Notes: generated from the letters alone by a model not told the origin. A stretch of 64,000 nt of DNA from Prevotella sp. (GCA_016286995.1 JAEEVA010000002.1:1-64000), one strand, 5' to 3'. Counted from the first letter of the stretch, positions 1-7,438 are shown. Program-made: numbers and translations.

Positions 1-2
1 TT

Positions 3-281
3 ACATACCACTACGCTCTTACAACACCATCAGGCTCAGAGGCCGACGGCAATAATATTCAGGTGCATACAACCTATACTGTTACCGTCTATGCCAAGAA
101 GGACGGCTATCTGAACTCTGAAACAGCTACTGCAGAAATCGACGTGCGTGGCCTGAAGGGCGACGTGAACCAGGACGGCAAGGTGTCAATTACCGATGCC
201 GTAAGTGTGGTGAACATCATCCTTAATAATGGTGAAAGCGAAGCTCCAGCATCGGAAATAGAGGAACAAGAGGCAGAGTAA
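3..281 (+). CDS. C-terminal end of secreted protein with dockerin-like calcium repeat (partial)
   Basis: The gene enters from the left edge with no start in the window. The visible 92 residues begin in a beta-rich stretch (YTVTVYAKKDGY) typical of the Ig-like or fibronectin-like modules before the tail of Bacteroidales surface proteins. They then carry GDVNQDGKVSITDAVSVVN, a single dockerin type-I-like calcium loop (D-x-N-x-D-G...D). The end is a short acidic tail. Known: such half-dockerins are common at the C-terminus of secreted Prevotella and Bacteroides proteins and do not by themselves prove a cellulosome. The function of the missing N-terminal part cannot be told from here. Confidence 0.75.
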   Translation, partial: TYHYALTTPSGSEADGNNIQVHTTYTVTVYAKKDGYLNSETATAEIDVRGLKGDVNQDGKVSITDAVSVVNIILNNGESEAPASEIEEQEAE

Positions 282-322
282 GGGATGCAAAAGTGGCAGC
301 CACCAACCATCAAAATTTGGTA

Positions 323-410
323 CACAGCGCCCGCCGTGCGTTCACGCGGCGGCCGCCGCGGATAGGCTCGGCGCCCGCCGCGTGATTCCTCGGCGGCCGC
401 CGAGGGGTCA
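323..410. repeat. 22-bp tandem array A (4 units, GC-rich palindromic core)
   Basis: Four back-to-back 22-bp units start at 323, 345, 367 and 389. The first about 14 bp are conserved around the self-complementary core CGGCGSCCGCCG and the last about 8 bp vary. The period is not a multiple of three, so a coding origin is unlikely. It lies in the gap between the first gene and the convergent frameshifted gene. Confidence 0.75.
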
Positions 411-428
411 GCCCGCCTGACACTCTCT

Positions 429-494
429 CCCTGTCCGCATGGTCCTCCCTCCCTGTTTGCACGGTTCTCTCACCCTGTCCGCACGGTCTTCTTA
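429..494. repeat. 22-bp tandem array A-prime (3 units)
   Basis: Three units start at 429, 451 and 473, each beginning CCCTGTYYGCAYGGT and followed by a pyrimidine-rich variable part. A fourth, decayed unit may follow from 495. The spacing is the same 22 bp as in the array at 323-410 but the sequence is unrelated. Confidence 0.7.
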
Positions 495-525
495 ACCCGT
501 CAAGAGCGTCCTTCATAGACGATAA

Positions 526-554
526 CAGGCACTCCTTCAACCGAGAAGTGCCTG
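526..554. terminator. Hairpin between convergent genes
   Basis: CAGGCACT (526-533) pairs perfectly with AGTGCCTG (547-554) across a 13-nt loop, just past the 3' end of the minus-strand gene at 581. There is no strong T-run, so it may be a weak bidirectional terminator or a repeat-derived hairpin. It resembles the GGCACATCC/GGATGTGCC hairpin near 51850-51877. Confidence 0.4.
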
Positions 555-580
555 ACACCATGTGACATTGACCTTTTATT

Positions 581-1295
581 TCACTTCACATAAACCTTTT
601 GCCCGTTGACTATATTCAATCCCTTCTGCAAGGAATTGACGCGCTGACCTTGAAGGTTGTAGATATGGCCACTGGCCTCTTCCTTCTTGTTCATCACCTC
701 TACAATTCCCGTCGTTTGTGCTTCGAATTCACCAACGAACAACTCAAGACTATTCTCAACGGTAACCGTGTAACGGCCTTTTGCGTAATCAGAGATGTCG
801 ATGCTGAGGCCTACGATGGTGCCTGCGTTGATGGCTTTCTCGTAGACGACTTTGCCTGATTCGTTAGAAATGGTTACCTGATAGGCATCATCAAGCGGGT
901 CAAGATTAATGCCTAACTGAAGGTCGTTGTATTCACCATATAGCGATTGTTCAATCTCACTCTTTCTCGGTGCCTTGACCTCTGGTGCCTTAGGCTGTAA
1001 CTTGGTGGTGTGGGTGAAGTCGAAGCGCTTTCTGGGTGCTCCCATGCCTTCAGGTGTAGCCCCGTCCTCATATTCGTCGTTTAGGTAGATAACTTCATCG
1101 CCAACAGTACATGACATCAGGAACTCAGGCATATGATCTGCTGTCTCAGCATAGGCATTTCTTGTCGGACCGTCAATACCCCCGACACCTTCCAGCCAGA
1201 TGGTTGAACCCGAGTGCCTCGTCGTACGAACCCTCTGTGGTGTAAGCTATCAACAGCATGCCAATGATGAATATGTACAATGTCCTCGTATACAC
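581..1295 (-). pseudogene. Secreted DUF3244-like protein with Prevotella-type C-terminal tail, frameshifted
   Basis: The open frame from 1132 codes for 183 residues starting MPEFLMSC, but the reading frame continues upstream as GSTIWLEGVGGIDGP without a start. One base apart, a second frame beginning with GTG at 1295 gives a good signal peptide (YTRTLYIFIIGMLLIAYTTEG) followed by SYDEALG. Joining them by dropping one base from the GGG run (CCC at 1209-1211 on the plus strand) restores a 237-residue protein in one frame. The middle (NDLQLGINLD...YQVTISNESGKVVYEKAI) looks like a DUF3244-type beta domain. The end, YNLQGQRV...GLNIVNGQKVYVK, is the tail common to secreted Prevotella proteins. A promoter box lies at 1326-1334. 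Either a recent frameshift mutation or a sequencing error is possible. The molecular function is unknown. Confidence 0.7.
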
Positions 1296-1325
1296 CGTTG
1301 TTGACAGTTTTATTGTTTTTCGTTT

Positions 1326-1334
1326 GCAAAGTTA
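1326..1334 (-). promoter_or_regulatory. -7 box TAACTTTGC for the frameshifted gene
   Basis: On the minus strand this reads TAACTTTGC, matching the Bacteroidetes -7 consensus TAnnTTTGC. It lies 31 bp before the proposed GTG start at 1295. No clear -33 TTTG is present at the usual 19-bp distance. Confidence 0.6.
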
Positions 1335-1488
1335 CGACAAATAATCGAAAGTCGTATCTTTTCCCTATGGAAAATTTGCAAGCGTAAGAAAACGAGGAAA
1401 CGCTAAGAATCAGGGAGTTGCGATAATGCATGCGCAATACCCTATGGAAATCTTAGGGCTGGGGTATGGAAAGAGAGCAATTTTCTTT

Positions 1489-1507
1489 CTCTCAGCCCAT
1501 AGGCATC
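1489..1507. repeat. 19-bp sequence shared with 52992-53010
   Basis: CTCTCAGCCCATAGGCATC occurs here and again, identical and in the same orientation, at 52992-53010. Both copies are intergenic. No other shared flank is visible. Confidence 0.6.
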
Positions 1508-1535
1508 ACCAATTATGAGATGTGGAACACCAATG

Positions 1536-1601
1536 CAAATTCAGTTGAATTGGTCAGCAAATTCAGTTAAATTGGTCAGCAAATTCACTGAATTTGGTGT
1601 A
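1536..1601. repeat. 22-bp tandem array B (3 units)
   Basis: Three units start at 1536, 1558 and 1580 with consensus CAAATTCAGTTRAATTGGTC. Each holds an inverted repeat of the form AAATTCAnTnAATT. The rest of the 1296-1714 gap is AT-rich, and I see no gene or terminator in it. Confidence 0.8.
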
Positions 1602-1714
1602 CCGTTTAGCATCTTTGGTTTTGTAGTTGATATTGTTTTGTCTTATAAATGATATGTTCTTATTCAGTTCGAAAGGCTCACTGGTGCGTCAAAATAGGCT
1701 CTGCCTCTGGGAAG

Positions 1715-2347
1715 TCACTCCTGCGGAAGAGCTGATACAGAAGGAGGAAGAAAACTGTCTTCCTTGATATGAATCTCACAGTTGTCGAGCGACTCGATGA
1801 TGGTCAATGACTCAATGCGACTGACACCATGGCGCTGCAAATACTCACGGCCATGCTGGAATTCCTTTTCTATGATGAACCCCATGCCCTCAAGGGTGGC
1901 ACCGGCCTGCCGACAAAGGTCCAGAATGCCTAGGCCAGCATTGCCATAAGCCAGGAAGTCGTCGATGAACAGTACGTGGTCATCACTCGTGAGGTAGTCG
2001 CGGTTGATAATCATGTGGTACTCGGTCTGCTTGGTAAACGAACGGACTGTCGACACATACAGGTCGTCCATTGTAACGGGAACTTCCTTCTTGGCGAAAA
2101 CCACAGGCAGCTCCAACATGTAACCCAGCATGATGGCTGGCGCAATGCCTGAAGCCTCGACGGTGATGATTTTGTTGACGTCCAAATCGCTGAACCGCTT
2201 GATAAACTCAATAGCCACCTGTTTCATCAGATAGGGGTCCATCTGATGGTTGATAAAGCGGTCCACCTTCAGGACACCTCCTTCCAGACAGCGTCCGTCA
2301 GAGAGGATGCGGTCGTTCAACACTTTTAATGAGCCTTTTGTTTTCAT
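1715..2347 (-). CDS. xpt: Xanthine phosphoribosyltransferase
   Basis: This 210-residue protein is the right length and closely follows the Bacillus Xpt pattern: [25 protein letters not shown] at the start (xanthine pocket region), [20 protein letters not shown], and the PRPP-binding loop [11 protein letters not shown] at residues 125-135. Known role: cytoplasmic purine salvage, xanthine plus PRPP to XMP. It is the last gene of a minus-strand run and lies 28 bp after the S41 peptidase gene, so it is probably transcribed from the tetR-side promoter. No purine riboswitch was seen upstream. The start at 2347 is the only ATG before the conserved region. Confidence 0.93.
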   Translation of the reverse strand: MKTKGSLKVLNDRILSDGRCLEGGVLKVDRFINHQMDPYLMKQVAIEFIKRFSDLDVNKIITVEASGIAPAIMLGYMLELPVVFAKKEVPVTMDDLYVSTVRSFTKQTEYHMIINRDYLTSDDHVLFIDDFLAYGNAGLGILDLCRQAGATLEGMGFIIEKEFQHGREYLQRHGVSRIESLTIIESLDNCEIHIKEDSFLPPSVSALPQE

Positions 2348-2375
2348 TTACCTTTTGTGTACTTTCGTGCAAGAG

Positions 2376-3899
2376 TCAGTTGCCTGTACGGAGATACTGC
2401 AGGGCGCGGTCAAGCTGGGTGTCAACGCCCTGATGGTACTGGTCTACATCGAGGGGCACTTCGATGTCGGGGGTGATGCCGATGCCTTCAAGGATACCCA
2501 TATCCCTGGCAAAGAAGGCGGTAACGGGTATGTAGCAGAAGACGGGGGTGACGTCCTTCTCGCCGATGATACTGGAATAGGTGATGGTGTATGACTTGGG
2601 ATCGGGATGGAGATAGCACAGTCCGCCCCAGGTTTTCATGCCGATGACACGTCCGTTGGGCATAAGCTTGGCGGTAAGGGTTGTCTGCTCGGCCATGCTG
2701 ACGCTGCGACAGTTAGCCAGTACGACAACGGGCTCGGTGATTTCCTCACGGTCGACGTTGAGTGTGGGAATGACCTGTGGCAGCATGGAACCGTAGTCGA
2801 GACGTCCTACGCCGTTCTTGAAGCGGCAGTCACCCACGCGGTAGTTTTCCTTCGAGAGTAATGCACCCATGACGTACTGGAAGTCGTTCATATAGCCGCC
2901 GCCATTGCCGCGGACGTCGATGATGACGCCACCAAGGGCGCCTTTCTTGTGCAGCTGCTGTACAGCAAGGAACCATTTCTTCCAGACGCGTTGGACAGAC
3001 TCTTTAAATTCTAAGACACAATCGGACGGTTTGGGGAAGATAGTGGCAAAAAAGCCTTCGTCAATCCAAGGCGAAAGCTGGAAACCGTCGAGATAGAAGT
3101 AGACGATGTTGCCCGGGAAGACGGCGTAAACGACCCTAACGCCGTTTTCATTTGCATTGGCATCATAGAGCTTCAGGCCAGGAATCTGGTAGGCTTCGTA
3201 GCGCACACAAAGGCGGTTGTAGTCTTCAATTGGCGTCTTACTGTTCGGTACGACACGGTATTCTTCCATGAAGCTGGTGAGCTCGCTGAGCAGGAATTTC
3301 TCCATGTCGGTAGGCTGGCTGACGGCTTCGAGCTGTGCGATGCGGTCGTGCACCTGCATGGTATCAACCGAGAAATAGTATGCACCCAATCTGGTGTTGC
3401 AGGCATCGTAGTCGAGCACTTCCCTCCTGGACACATAGCCGCTGATTGTGGGGACACAGTCCTGGGCAATGGTGTAGTCAGCACGATTCTTGTTGCGCAG
3501 GGAAGCAGGTGCCACCATGATGTAATTGCCGGTATGGTGGTTCTGCATCTGTATGGCCAGATGACCGTCGTGCAAGGGACTGACCAGTTCTTCCAGGAGC
3601 TCACGGAACTCATCGTCGGTGACGCTGTCCTTGCGGGCATCGAGTTCGCGGAAACGCGGCATGAACCTGTCGTAGACGCGGTCCCAGTCGAGACCGTATT
3701 CAGCCTCGTAGTCCCACAGGGCATAGTTGCAGTTCATGCCCTCCCAGAATATATCAAACTTCGCTGAGAAGCTTTTCTTGGCATCGTTGTACACCAAATC
3801 GTCGCTCTGACCATAGGACAGCAACGTATCGGCCTGTTCACGACAGGACGTAAGGCCAAGGAATGCAAGACACAGGAAAAATGGCAAAAGACGTTTCAT
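2376..3899 (-). CDS. S41 family peptidase, lipoprotein
   Basis: A 507-residue protein starting with a lipoprotein signal (MKRLLPFFLCLAFLGLTSC, lipobox LTSC), so it is probably anchored in the periplasm or at the surface. The C-terminal half has the S41 (tail-specific protease) core: GGVIIDVRGNGGG, then NCRSVSMAEQ, where the serine before MAE is the expected nucleophile, and GMKTWGG. The N-terminal part (residues 50-130) is the helical region found in this Bacteroidales group. Known: S41 enzymes cut substrates near their C-terminus; this one's target is unknown. It lies 9 bp after the outer membrane protein gene at 3909, so the two are likely co-expressed. Confidence 0.85.
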   Translation of the reverse strand: MKRLLPFFLCLAFLGLTSCREQADTLLSYGQSDDLVYNDAKKSFSAKFDIFWEGMNCNYALWDYEAEYGLDWDRVYDRFMPRFRELDARKDSVTDDEFRELLEELVSPLHDGHLAIQMQNHHTGNYIMVAPASLRNKNRADYTIAQDCVPTISGYVSRREVLDYDACNTRLGAYYFSVDTMQVHDRIAQLEAVSQPTDMEKFLLSELTSFMEEYRVVPNSKTPIEDYNRLCVRYEAYQIPGLKLYDANANENGVRVVYAVFPGNIVYFYLDGFQLSPWIDEGFFATIFPKPSDCVLEFKESVQRVWKKWFLAVQQLHKKGALGGVIIDVRGNGGGYMNDFQYVMGALLSKENYRVGDCRFKNGVGRLDYGSMLPQVIPTLNVDREEITEPVVVLANCRSVSMAEQTTLTAKLMPNGRVIGMKTWGGLCYLHPDPKSYTITYSSIIGEKDVTPVFCYIPVTAFFARDMGILEGIGITPDIEVPLDVDQYHQGVDTQLDRALQYLRTGN

Positions 3900-3908
3900 A
3901 AGGCGAAA

Positions 3909-4571
3909 TCAGAAGAAGTAAAACATGGTGGCAATCATGCCGATATAGGTATTGTAACGCGGGTCACGGATGCGCTGGTAGCGCTTCTGCGTGCTGGTGG
4001 TGCTGTAGTAGCAGCGGCCCTCGACCTGTGCAGCCCAACGGCGTGCAAATCGAAACTCCATGCCCAGACCTCCCACGGCTCCGAACTCCCAGCGCTGGTC
4101 GCGGTCGTCGTCGAACGAGCGGTTTTCCTCGATGAGGTAAGTCCTTTCGGTCACGGGATTGGTGTCGAAGCCGCGATAGCGACTGGCCATCCAATAAGCT
4201 CCGTAGAAACCGGCATTGCAGAAGCCGCGCAACTTGTCGCCACCAAAGCTGAACGACGCCATCACAGGCACCTGCAAATAATGGTTGTAGGTCTTGTTAT
4301 CAACGGTACGCATGTAGTGGCTGCGCTTCAGGCGATAGCCCTTCTCAGCCCAGTTGACCTCGGCACGCACACCCAGCCAGCTCTTGAAGTCGTACTGTCC
4401 GACGATACCCGCCGTCGGTCCCCAAAGACCCTCGTAGCGGTAGTCGGTCATGTAGTGTCGGTCAACGTGATAGTCGTTGTGGCCATAGCCTCCTGAGACA
4501 CCGATGCGCCATTGTGCGCTGGCCGTGACAGCCGCGAGGCAGGCAATCAATAATAAAGCCGTTTTCTTCAT
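3909..4571 (-). CDS. PorT-like outer membrane beta-barrel protein
   Basis: The 220-residue product begins with a clean signal peptide ending ASA-Q. It then shows alternating hydrophobic and aromatic strands (WRIGVSGGYG, WLGVRAEVNWAEKGYRL, WAAQVEGRCYYSTTS, IGMIATMFYFF) with a terminal Phe, the usual sign of an 8- to 10-stranded barrel inserted by BAM. It fits the outer-membrane beta-barrel family PF13568 (PorT-like). Role unknown; such proteins serve as small porins or assembly factors. It sits inside the tetR-fabG-ATPase-S41-xpt run, with gaps of 48 and 9 bp. The 5' leader carries three 8-bp repeats of the TTATGTCG type at 4576-4599. Confidence 0.8.
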   Translation of the reverse strand: MKKTALLLIACLAAVTASAQWRIGVSGGYGHNDYHVDRHYMTDYRYEGLWGPTAGIVGQYDFKSWLGVRAEVNWAEKGYRLKRSHYMRTVDNKTYNHYLQVPVMASFSFGGDKLRGFCNAGFYGAYWMASRYRGFDTNPVTERTYLIEENRSFDDDRDQRWEFGAVGGLGMEFRFARRWAAQVEGRCYYSTTSTQKRYQRIRDPRYNTYIGMIATMFYFF

Positions 4572-4575
4572 GTTG

Positions 4576-4599
4576 TTATGTCGTTATGTCGAAATGTCG
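4576..4599. repeat. 8-bp tandem repeat in the 5' leader of the OMP gene
   Basis: Three 8-bp units (TTATGTCG, TTATGTCG, AAATGTCG) lie a few bases upstream of the start of the outer membrane protein gene. Confidence 0.6.
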
Positions 4600-4619
4600 T
4601 TTTTCCGTTATGCCGAAGA

Positions 4620-5720
4620 TTATTTCCTCAACGCAATATTATAATTATAGTATTCGCGATTGCCTGTGATGTCCTTGACGATGCGCAGGAATGGCGGGAA
4701 ATTGACGCTCTCCTCGTTGGCCACGCCCTTGGTCTCGAGTATCACAAGATTGCTGACGGGCTGGTGGAAGGTGTCAATTTCGAAATACTGTCCGCGCCAG
4801 ATGAAGCTGCGGCGCGTCTTGCGAATGGTGGCACGATAGGGATCGGCCTGCTGCAGGAGCGACTCATAGAGGGCATTGCTGACCTGACGCTCGGTTTCGA
4901 GCACCTCGCCGGCAGAGATGCGCTTCTTCGTCTTGTGGACGTTGACGGTCTCGCCACCACGCCATGCCCTGCGGCGCAAACGTACTTCACAGCCTGGGTC
5001 GGCCACAAGGTAAGTCTGGGTAATCTCGCTCTCCACACATTCGGGCAGGTCGCCGACAATCTCAACCAGATAGGTTCGCTCGTCCTCGATGGGCTGCGGA
5101 ATGCCCAGCACGTTGGATATCTCCTTCAGCACACGGTTAATCTTCGCGTCGAAGTCGTCGTGGTTGTTGATGACGCGCAGATGGGGATGACCCGTCCAGG
5201 CGCGGTTCACCTTCTTGTCCAGATCGCGGGCCAGCTGCAGACCCTCTTCGTTGGCCTGTTCGTAACGGTTGGCATTGGTCGCAACGGTATAGTACTGCTC
5301 GGCACCATCGGCAGCACTCACGAGATGGAGCACGGCATCGTAGCGCTGACGCATGTCGTTGGTCGACGTGCCGCACTTCTCACACAGGTCCTGCCACATC
5401 TCAGGGGCAATATATGCCGAGATGTCCAGCGTACCGCGGTCGCACACCACGAAAGTGGGCTTGGTGCAGGTCTCGGCCAACCGCATAAAAGAGTTCTCCA
5501 AGGCCAGCTGCGTACGCAGGATGGCCAACTCACCCTCGTAGTAGAGGTCGTAGTTGGGTGTCAGATAGCTCCAGCCGCCCTGACTATACATGGTGGGTAC
5601 TTCCGGGACGGTAAACACCTTGAACCCCAGATTCGAGAAATGCTCAATGATGCGGACCAGTGCCGTTGTCTTGCCGGCACATGGTCCACCTGTCAGTACG
5701 ATTCGCTTGATGTCTTTCAT
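4620..5720 (-). CDS. AAA-family NTPase fused to a CYTH-like domain (TTD14-like architecture)
   Basis: The 366-residue protein has an N-terminal P-loop NTPase: Walker A GGPCAGKTT at residues 11-19 and a hydrophobic strand FVVCDRGTLD around 110 that looks like Walker B. From about residue 205 a second, beta-rich domain carries the charged strand patterns of the CYTH/triphosphate-tunnel fold (YLVEIVGDLPE, CEVRLRRR, VNVHKTKKR, YFEIDTFHQP...LVILETK). Known: an AAA-CYTH fusion is described in the insect protein TTD14, which binds GTP and phosphoinositides; bacterial members have no assigned role. It is cytoplasmic, lies 7 bp after fabG and is probably in the tetR operon. The CYTH assignment comes from pattern only. 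Confidence 0.75.
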   Translation of the reverse strand: MKDIKRIVLTGGPCAGKTTALVRIIEHFSNLGFKVFTVPEVPTMYSQGGWSYLTPNYDLYYEGELAILRTQLALENSFMRLAETCTKPTFVVCDRGTLDISAYIAPEMWQDLCEKCGTSTNDMRQRYDAVLHLVSAADGAEQYYTVATNANRYEQANEEGLQLARDLDKKVNRAWTGHPHLRVINNHDDFDAKINRVLKEISNVLGIPQPIEDERTYLVEIVGDLPECVESEITQTYLVADPGCEVRLRRRAWRGGETVNVHKTKKRISAGEVLETERQVSNALYESLLQQADPYRATIRKTRRSFIWRGQYFEIDTFHQPVSNLVILETKGVANEESVNFPPFLRIVKDITGNREYYNYNIALRK

Positions 5721-5727
5721 CGGCTGT

Positions 5728-6465
5728 CTACATATTCATGCCACCGTCGACCTGAATGACCTGACCGCTGACATAGCTGGAGAGGTCGGAAGCGAGGAAG
5801 GTAGCCACGTTGGCAATGTCCTCCACCTGACCGCCACGGCGCAAGGGTATCTTGTTGATCCACTCCTTACGGACCTCGTCAGGCAGAGCCTGAGTCATGG
5901 CAGTATCGATGAAGCCGGGAGCGATGGCGTTGGCACGGATGCCCTTAGGACCCATCTCCTGACCAATACTCTTGGCAAGAGCTATCAGACCGGCCTTCGA
6001 AGCGGCATAGTTGGCCTGACCGGCATTGCCGTGAACACCAACGACGCTGGCCATGTTGATAATCGAGCCACCACGCTGGCGCATCATGATGGGCACACAG
6101 GCATGGATGAAATTGAAGGCCGACTTCAGATTGACGGCGATAACGGCATCCCATTGCTGCTCGGTCATACGGAGCATCAGTCCGTCCTTCGTGATACCGG
6201 CATTGTTCACCAGAATGTCGATGGAGCCAAACTCTTCCTTGACAGCCTTGACCACTTCCTCGGTCTGGGCAAAATCGGCAGCATTCGAGGCATAGCTCTT
6301 GGCCTTGACACCCAGGGCTGCTATTTCCTGTTCAGTCTCCAGATTCACTTCCAGGTCGGTGAATGCGATGTTAGCGCCCTCAGAGGCATACTTCAATGCG
6401 ATAGCCTTTCCGATACCGCGTGCAGCACCCGTAATCAGCGCTGTCTTTCCTTCTAATAATCCCAT
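5728..6465 (-). CDS. fabG: 3-oxoacyl-ACP reductase
   Basis: A 245-residue short-chain dehydrogenase of exact FabG length. The Rossmann motif TGAARGIGKAIA is at residues 13-24, NNAG near 88, and the catalytic Ser-Tyr-Lys set in NMASVVG and YAASKAG. The C-terminus GQVIQVDGGMNM is the FabG signature. Known role: NADPH-dependent reduction of 3-oxoacyl-ACP in fatty acid elongation, in the cytoplasm. It follows a TetR-family regulator by 43 bp and precedes the AAA-CYTH gene by 7 bp. The pairing with a TetR regulator suggests, but does not prove, lipid-linked control. Confidence 0.93.
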   Translation of the reverse strand: MGLLEGKTALITGAARGIGKAIALKYASEGANIAFTDLEVNLETEQEIAALGVKAKSYASNAADFAQTEEVVKAVKEEFGSIDILVNNAGITKDGLMLRMTEQQWDAVIAVNLKSAFNFIHACVPIMMRQRGGSIINMASVVGVHGNAGQANYAASKAGLIALAKSIGQEMGPKGIRANAIAPGFIDTAMTQALPDEVRKEWINKIPLRRGGQVEDIANVATFLASDLSSYVSGQVIQVDGGMNM

Positions 6466-6479
6466 AATCTTTAAGTCTT

Positions 6480-6521
6480 TATAATGTTGAATATTTAATG
6501 TTTAATACTTAATGCTTAATC
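6480..6521. repeat. 7-bp tandem repeats between tetR and fabG (6 units)
   Basis: Six heptads (TATAATG, TTGAATA, TTTAATG, TTTAATA, CTTAATG, CTTAATC) run without gaps and overlap the last codons and stop of the TetR gene. It belongs to a class of 7-bp-period repeats found at nine places in the window. Confidence 0.7.
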
Positions 6522-7099
6522 TTTCCCAGCGCACTATACACAATCTTGGCCACCTGGGGTTTCGTGTCTTCTTCCTTCATGCCATGGGCAATGCGGCCGT
6601 AGATATACGGCACTTCGAGGCCCTTGATACAATAGTGCGTGATATCGGCAACGAGATCGACATTATCGATATCGAACTCACCATCTTCCTTGCCTTCACG
6701 GAACACCTTGCGGAACAGTTCTATCTCAGCATCGTCGAAATGCTTGCGAACCTTCTCCACCATCCAGATGTTACGGAAGAATTCGGCACGCAGGTTACCA
6801 TTGCGCACCACCGTCTCACGAATCATGCTCAGGTGCATGTAGATAAGCTCGATGATTTTCTCCTGAGGAGGAATACGCTTGGCAGCCACCTCGTCGAGTT
6901 TGTCGGACAAGCGTTCCAATTCAGACTCGATGACCGCATAATAGATATCTTCCTTGGACTTGAAATAGGTATATAGGGTGCGACGCCCCTTACCCGACGA
7001 CTGAGCAATATCATGCATCGTCGTATTCTCCAGTCCGTTCTTTGCAAACAACTGACGGGCAACATCCACCAGTCTTTGTCTTGTCTTGATTATCGACAT
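6509..7099 (-). CDS. TetR/AcrR family transcriptional regulator
   Basis: The 196-residue protein has the TetR N-terminal helix-turn-helix (RQRLVDVARQLFAKNGLENTTMHDIA...GKGRRTLYTYFKSKEDIYYAV, residues 7-58) and a diverged all-helical C-terminal ligand domain. Known: such proteins usually repress their own operon and release DNA on binding a small molecule. The promoter at 7150-7158 has a 26-bp inverted repeat (7128-7153) across the likely start of transcription, a good candidate for its own operator. It is the first gene of the run tetR-fabG-ATPase-OMP-S41-xpt. The ligand is unknown. Confidence 0.9.
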   Translation of the reverse strand: MSIIKTRQRLVDVARQLFAKNGLENTTMHDIAQSSGKGRRTLYTYFKSKEDIYYAVIESELERLSDKLDEVAAKRIPPQEKIIELIYMHLSMIRETVVRNGNLRAEFFRNIWMVEKVRKHFDDAEIELFRKVFREGKEDGEFDIDNVDLVADITHYCIKGLEVPYIYGRIAHGMKEEDTKPQVAKIVYSALGKIKH

Positions 7100-7127
7100 A
7101 ATAGCCCTCCTAAAACCTTTTTACGGA

Positions 7128-7153
7128 TTGCACATATTTATTAATGTGTGCAA
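7128..7153. promoter_or_regulatory. Palindromic operator candidate for the TetR regulator
   Basis: TTGCACA (7128-7134) and TGTGCAA (7147-7153) form a perfect 7-bp inverted repeat with a 12-bp AT-rich centre. It overlaps the inner edge of the -7 box and the predicted transcription start, the position expected for auto-repression. Confidence 0.6.
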
Positions 7154-7158
7154 ATTTA
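7150..7158 (-). promoter_or_regulatory. -7 box TAAATTTGC of the tetR-fabG operon
   Basis: Reads TAAATTTGC on the minus strand, 51 bp before the TetR start. It overlaps the 7128-7153 palindrome. Confidence 0.6.
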
Positions 7159-7238
7159 GGCAATAGTTCTGAAATGGCCAAACTTTTTGGGGAAAAATAT
7201 CACTTTAAAGGCTATTTATGCGTTTTTTATAGAAAAAA

Positions 7239-7271
7239 TTTGGTGATTTCGCGGAAATATTGTACCTTTGC
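7239..7271 (+). promoter_or_regulatory. Consensus promoter of the initiator tRNA
   Basis: TTTGG at 7239-7243 and TACCTTTGC at 7263-7271 are separated by exactly 19 bp, a full match to the Bacteroidetes vegetative promoter, 30 bp before the tRNA. Confidence 0.8.
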
Positions 7272-7301
7272 ACCCGATTTTAACAATCACACTATTAACA
7301 T

Positions 7302-7374
7302 CGCGGAGTGGAGCAGTTGGTAGCTCGCCAGGCTCATAACCTGGAGGTCGCATGTTCGAGTCCTGCCTCCGCAA
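7302..7374 (+). tRNA. Initiator tRNA-fMet (CAU)
   Basis: A 73-nt cloverleaf: acceptor CGCGGAG/CTCCGCA, D stem GAGC/GCTC, anticodon stem CCAGG/CCTGG with loop CTCATAA (anticodon CAT), T loop TTCGAGT and discriminator A. The first pair is C1-A72, unpaired, and 11-24 is A-U; both are hallmarks of bacterial initiator tRNA. Two oddities are seen: the anticodon stem has A29-U41 where the usual initiator has three G-C pairs, and the T stem has a U52-C62 mismatch. CCA is not encoded (ACT follows). A strong hairpin terminator follows 17 nt later. Confidence 0.95.
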
Positions 7375-7390
7375 CTAAGAAAACAGATGT

Positions 7391-7416
7391 AGCCCCTTAG
7401 ATAAGGGGCTTTTTTT
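7391..7416 (+). terminator. Rho-independent terminator after tRNA-fMet
   Basis: AGCCCCTT pairs with AAGGGGCT across a 4-nt loop and is followed by a run of T. Confidence 0.9.
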
Positions 7417-7438
7417 AACCAAAAACTGAGAGAAAGCA

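Noticed and set aside
310..561. An 83-residue open frame on the minus strand through the gap.
   Set aside because: It is only a translation of the 22-bp GC-rich arrays and the hairpin, with no start context, promoter or recognisable domain.
1117..1437. A separate 106-residue minus-strand gene.
   Set aside because: Its end is the main frame of the frameshifted secreted protein read upstream of the slip; its N-terminal part crosses the promoter.
1489..1507. Minus-strand GGGCTGAGAG looked like the start of a TPP riboswitch (THI box).
   Set aside because: The second conserved part (ACCTGAT...) is missing, and the flanking genes are not thiamine genes.
4578..5759. A 393-residue plus-strand open frame.
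   Set aside because: It is the antisense shadow of the AAA-CYTH gene, which has clear Walker motifs on the other strand.
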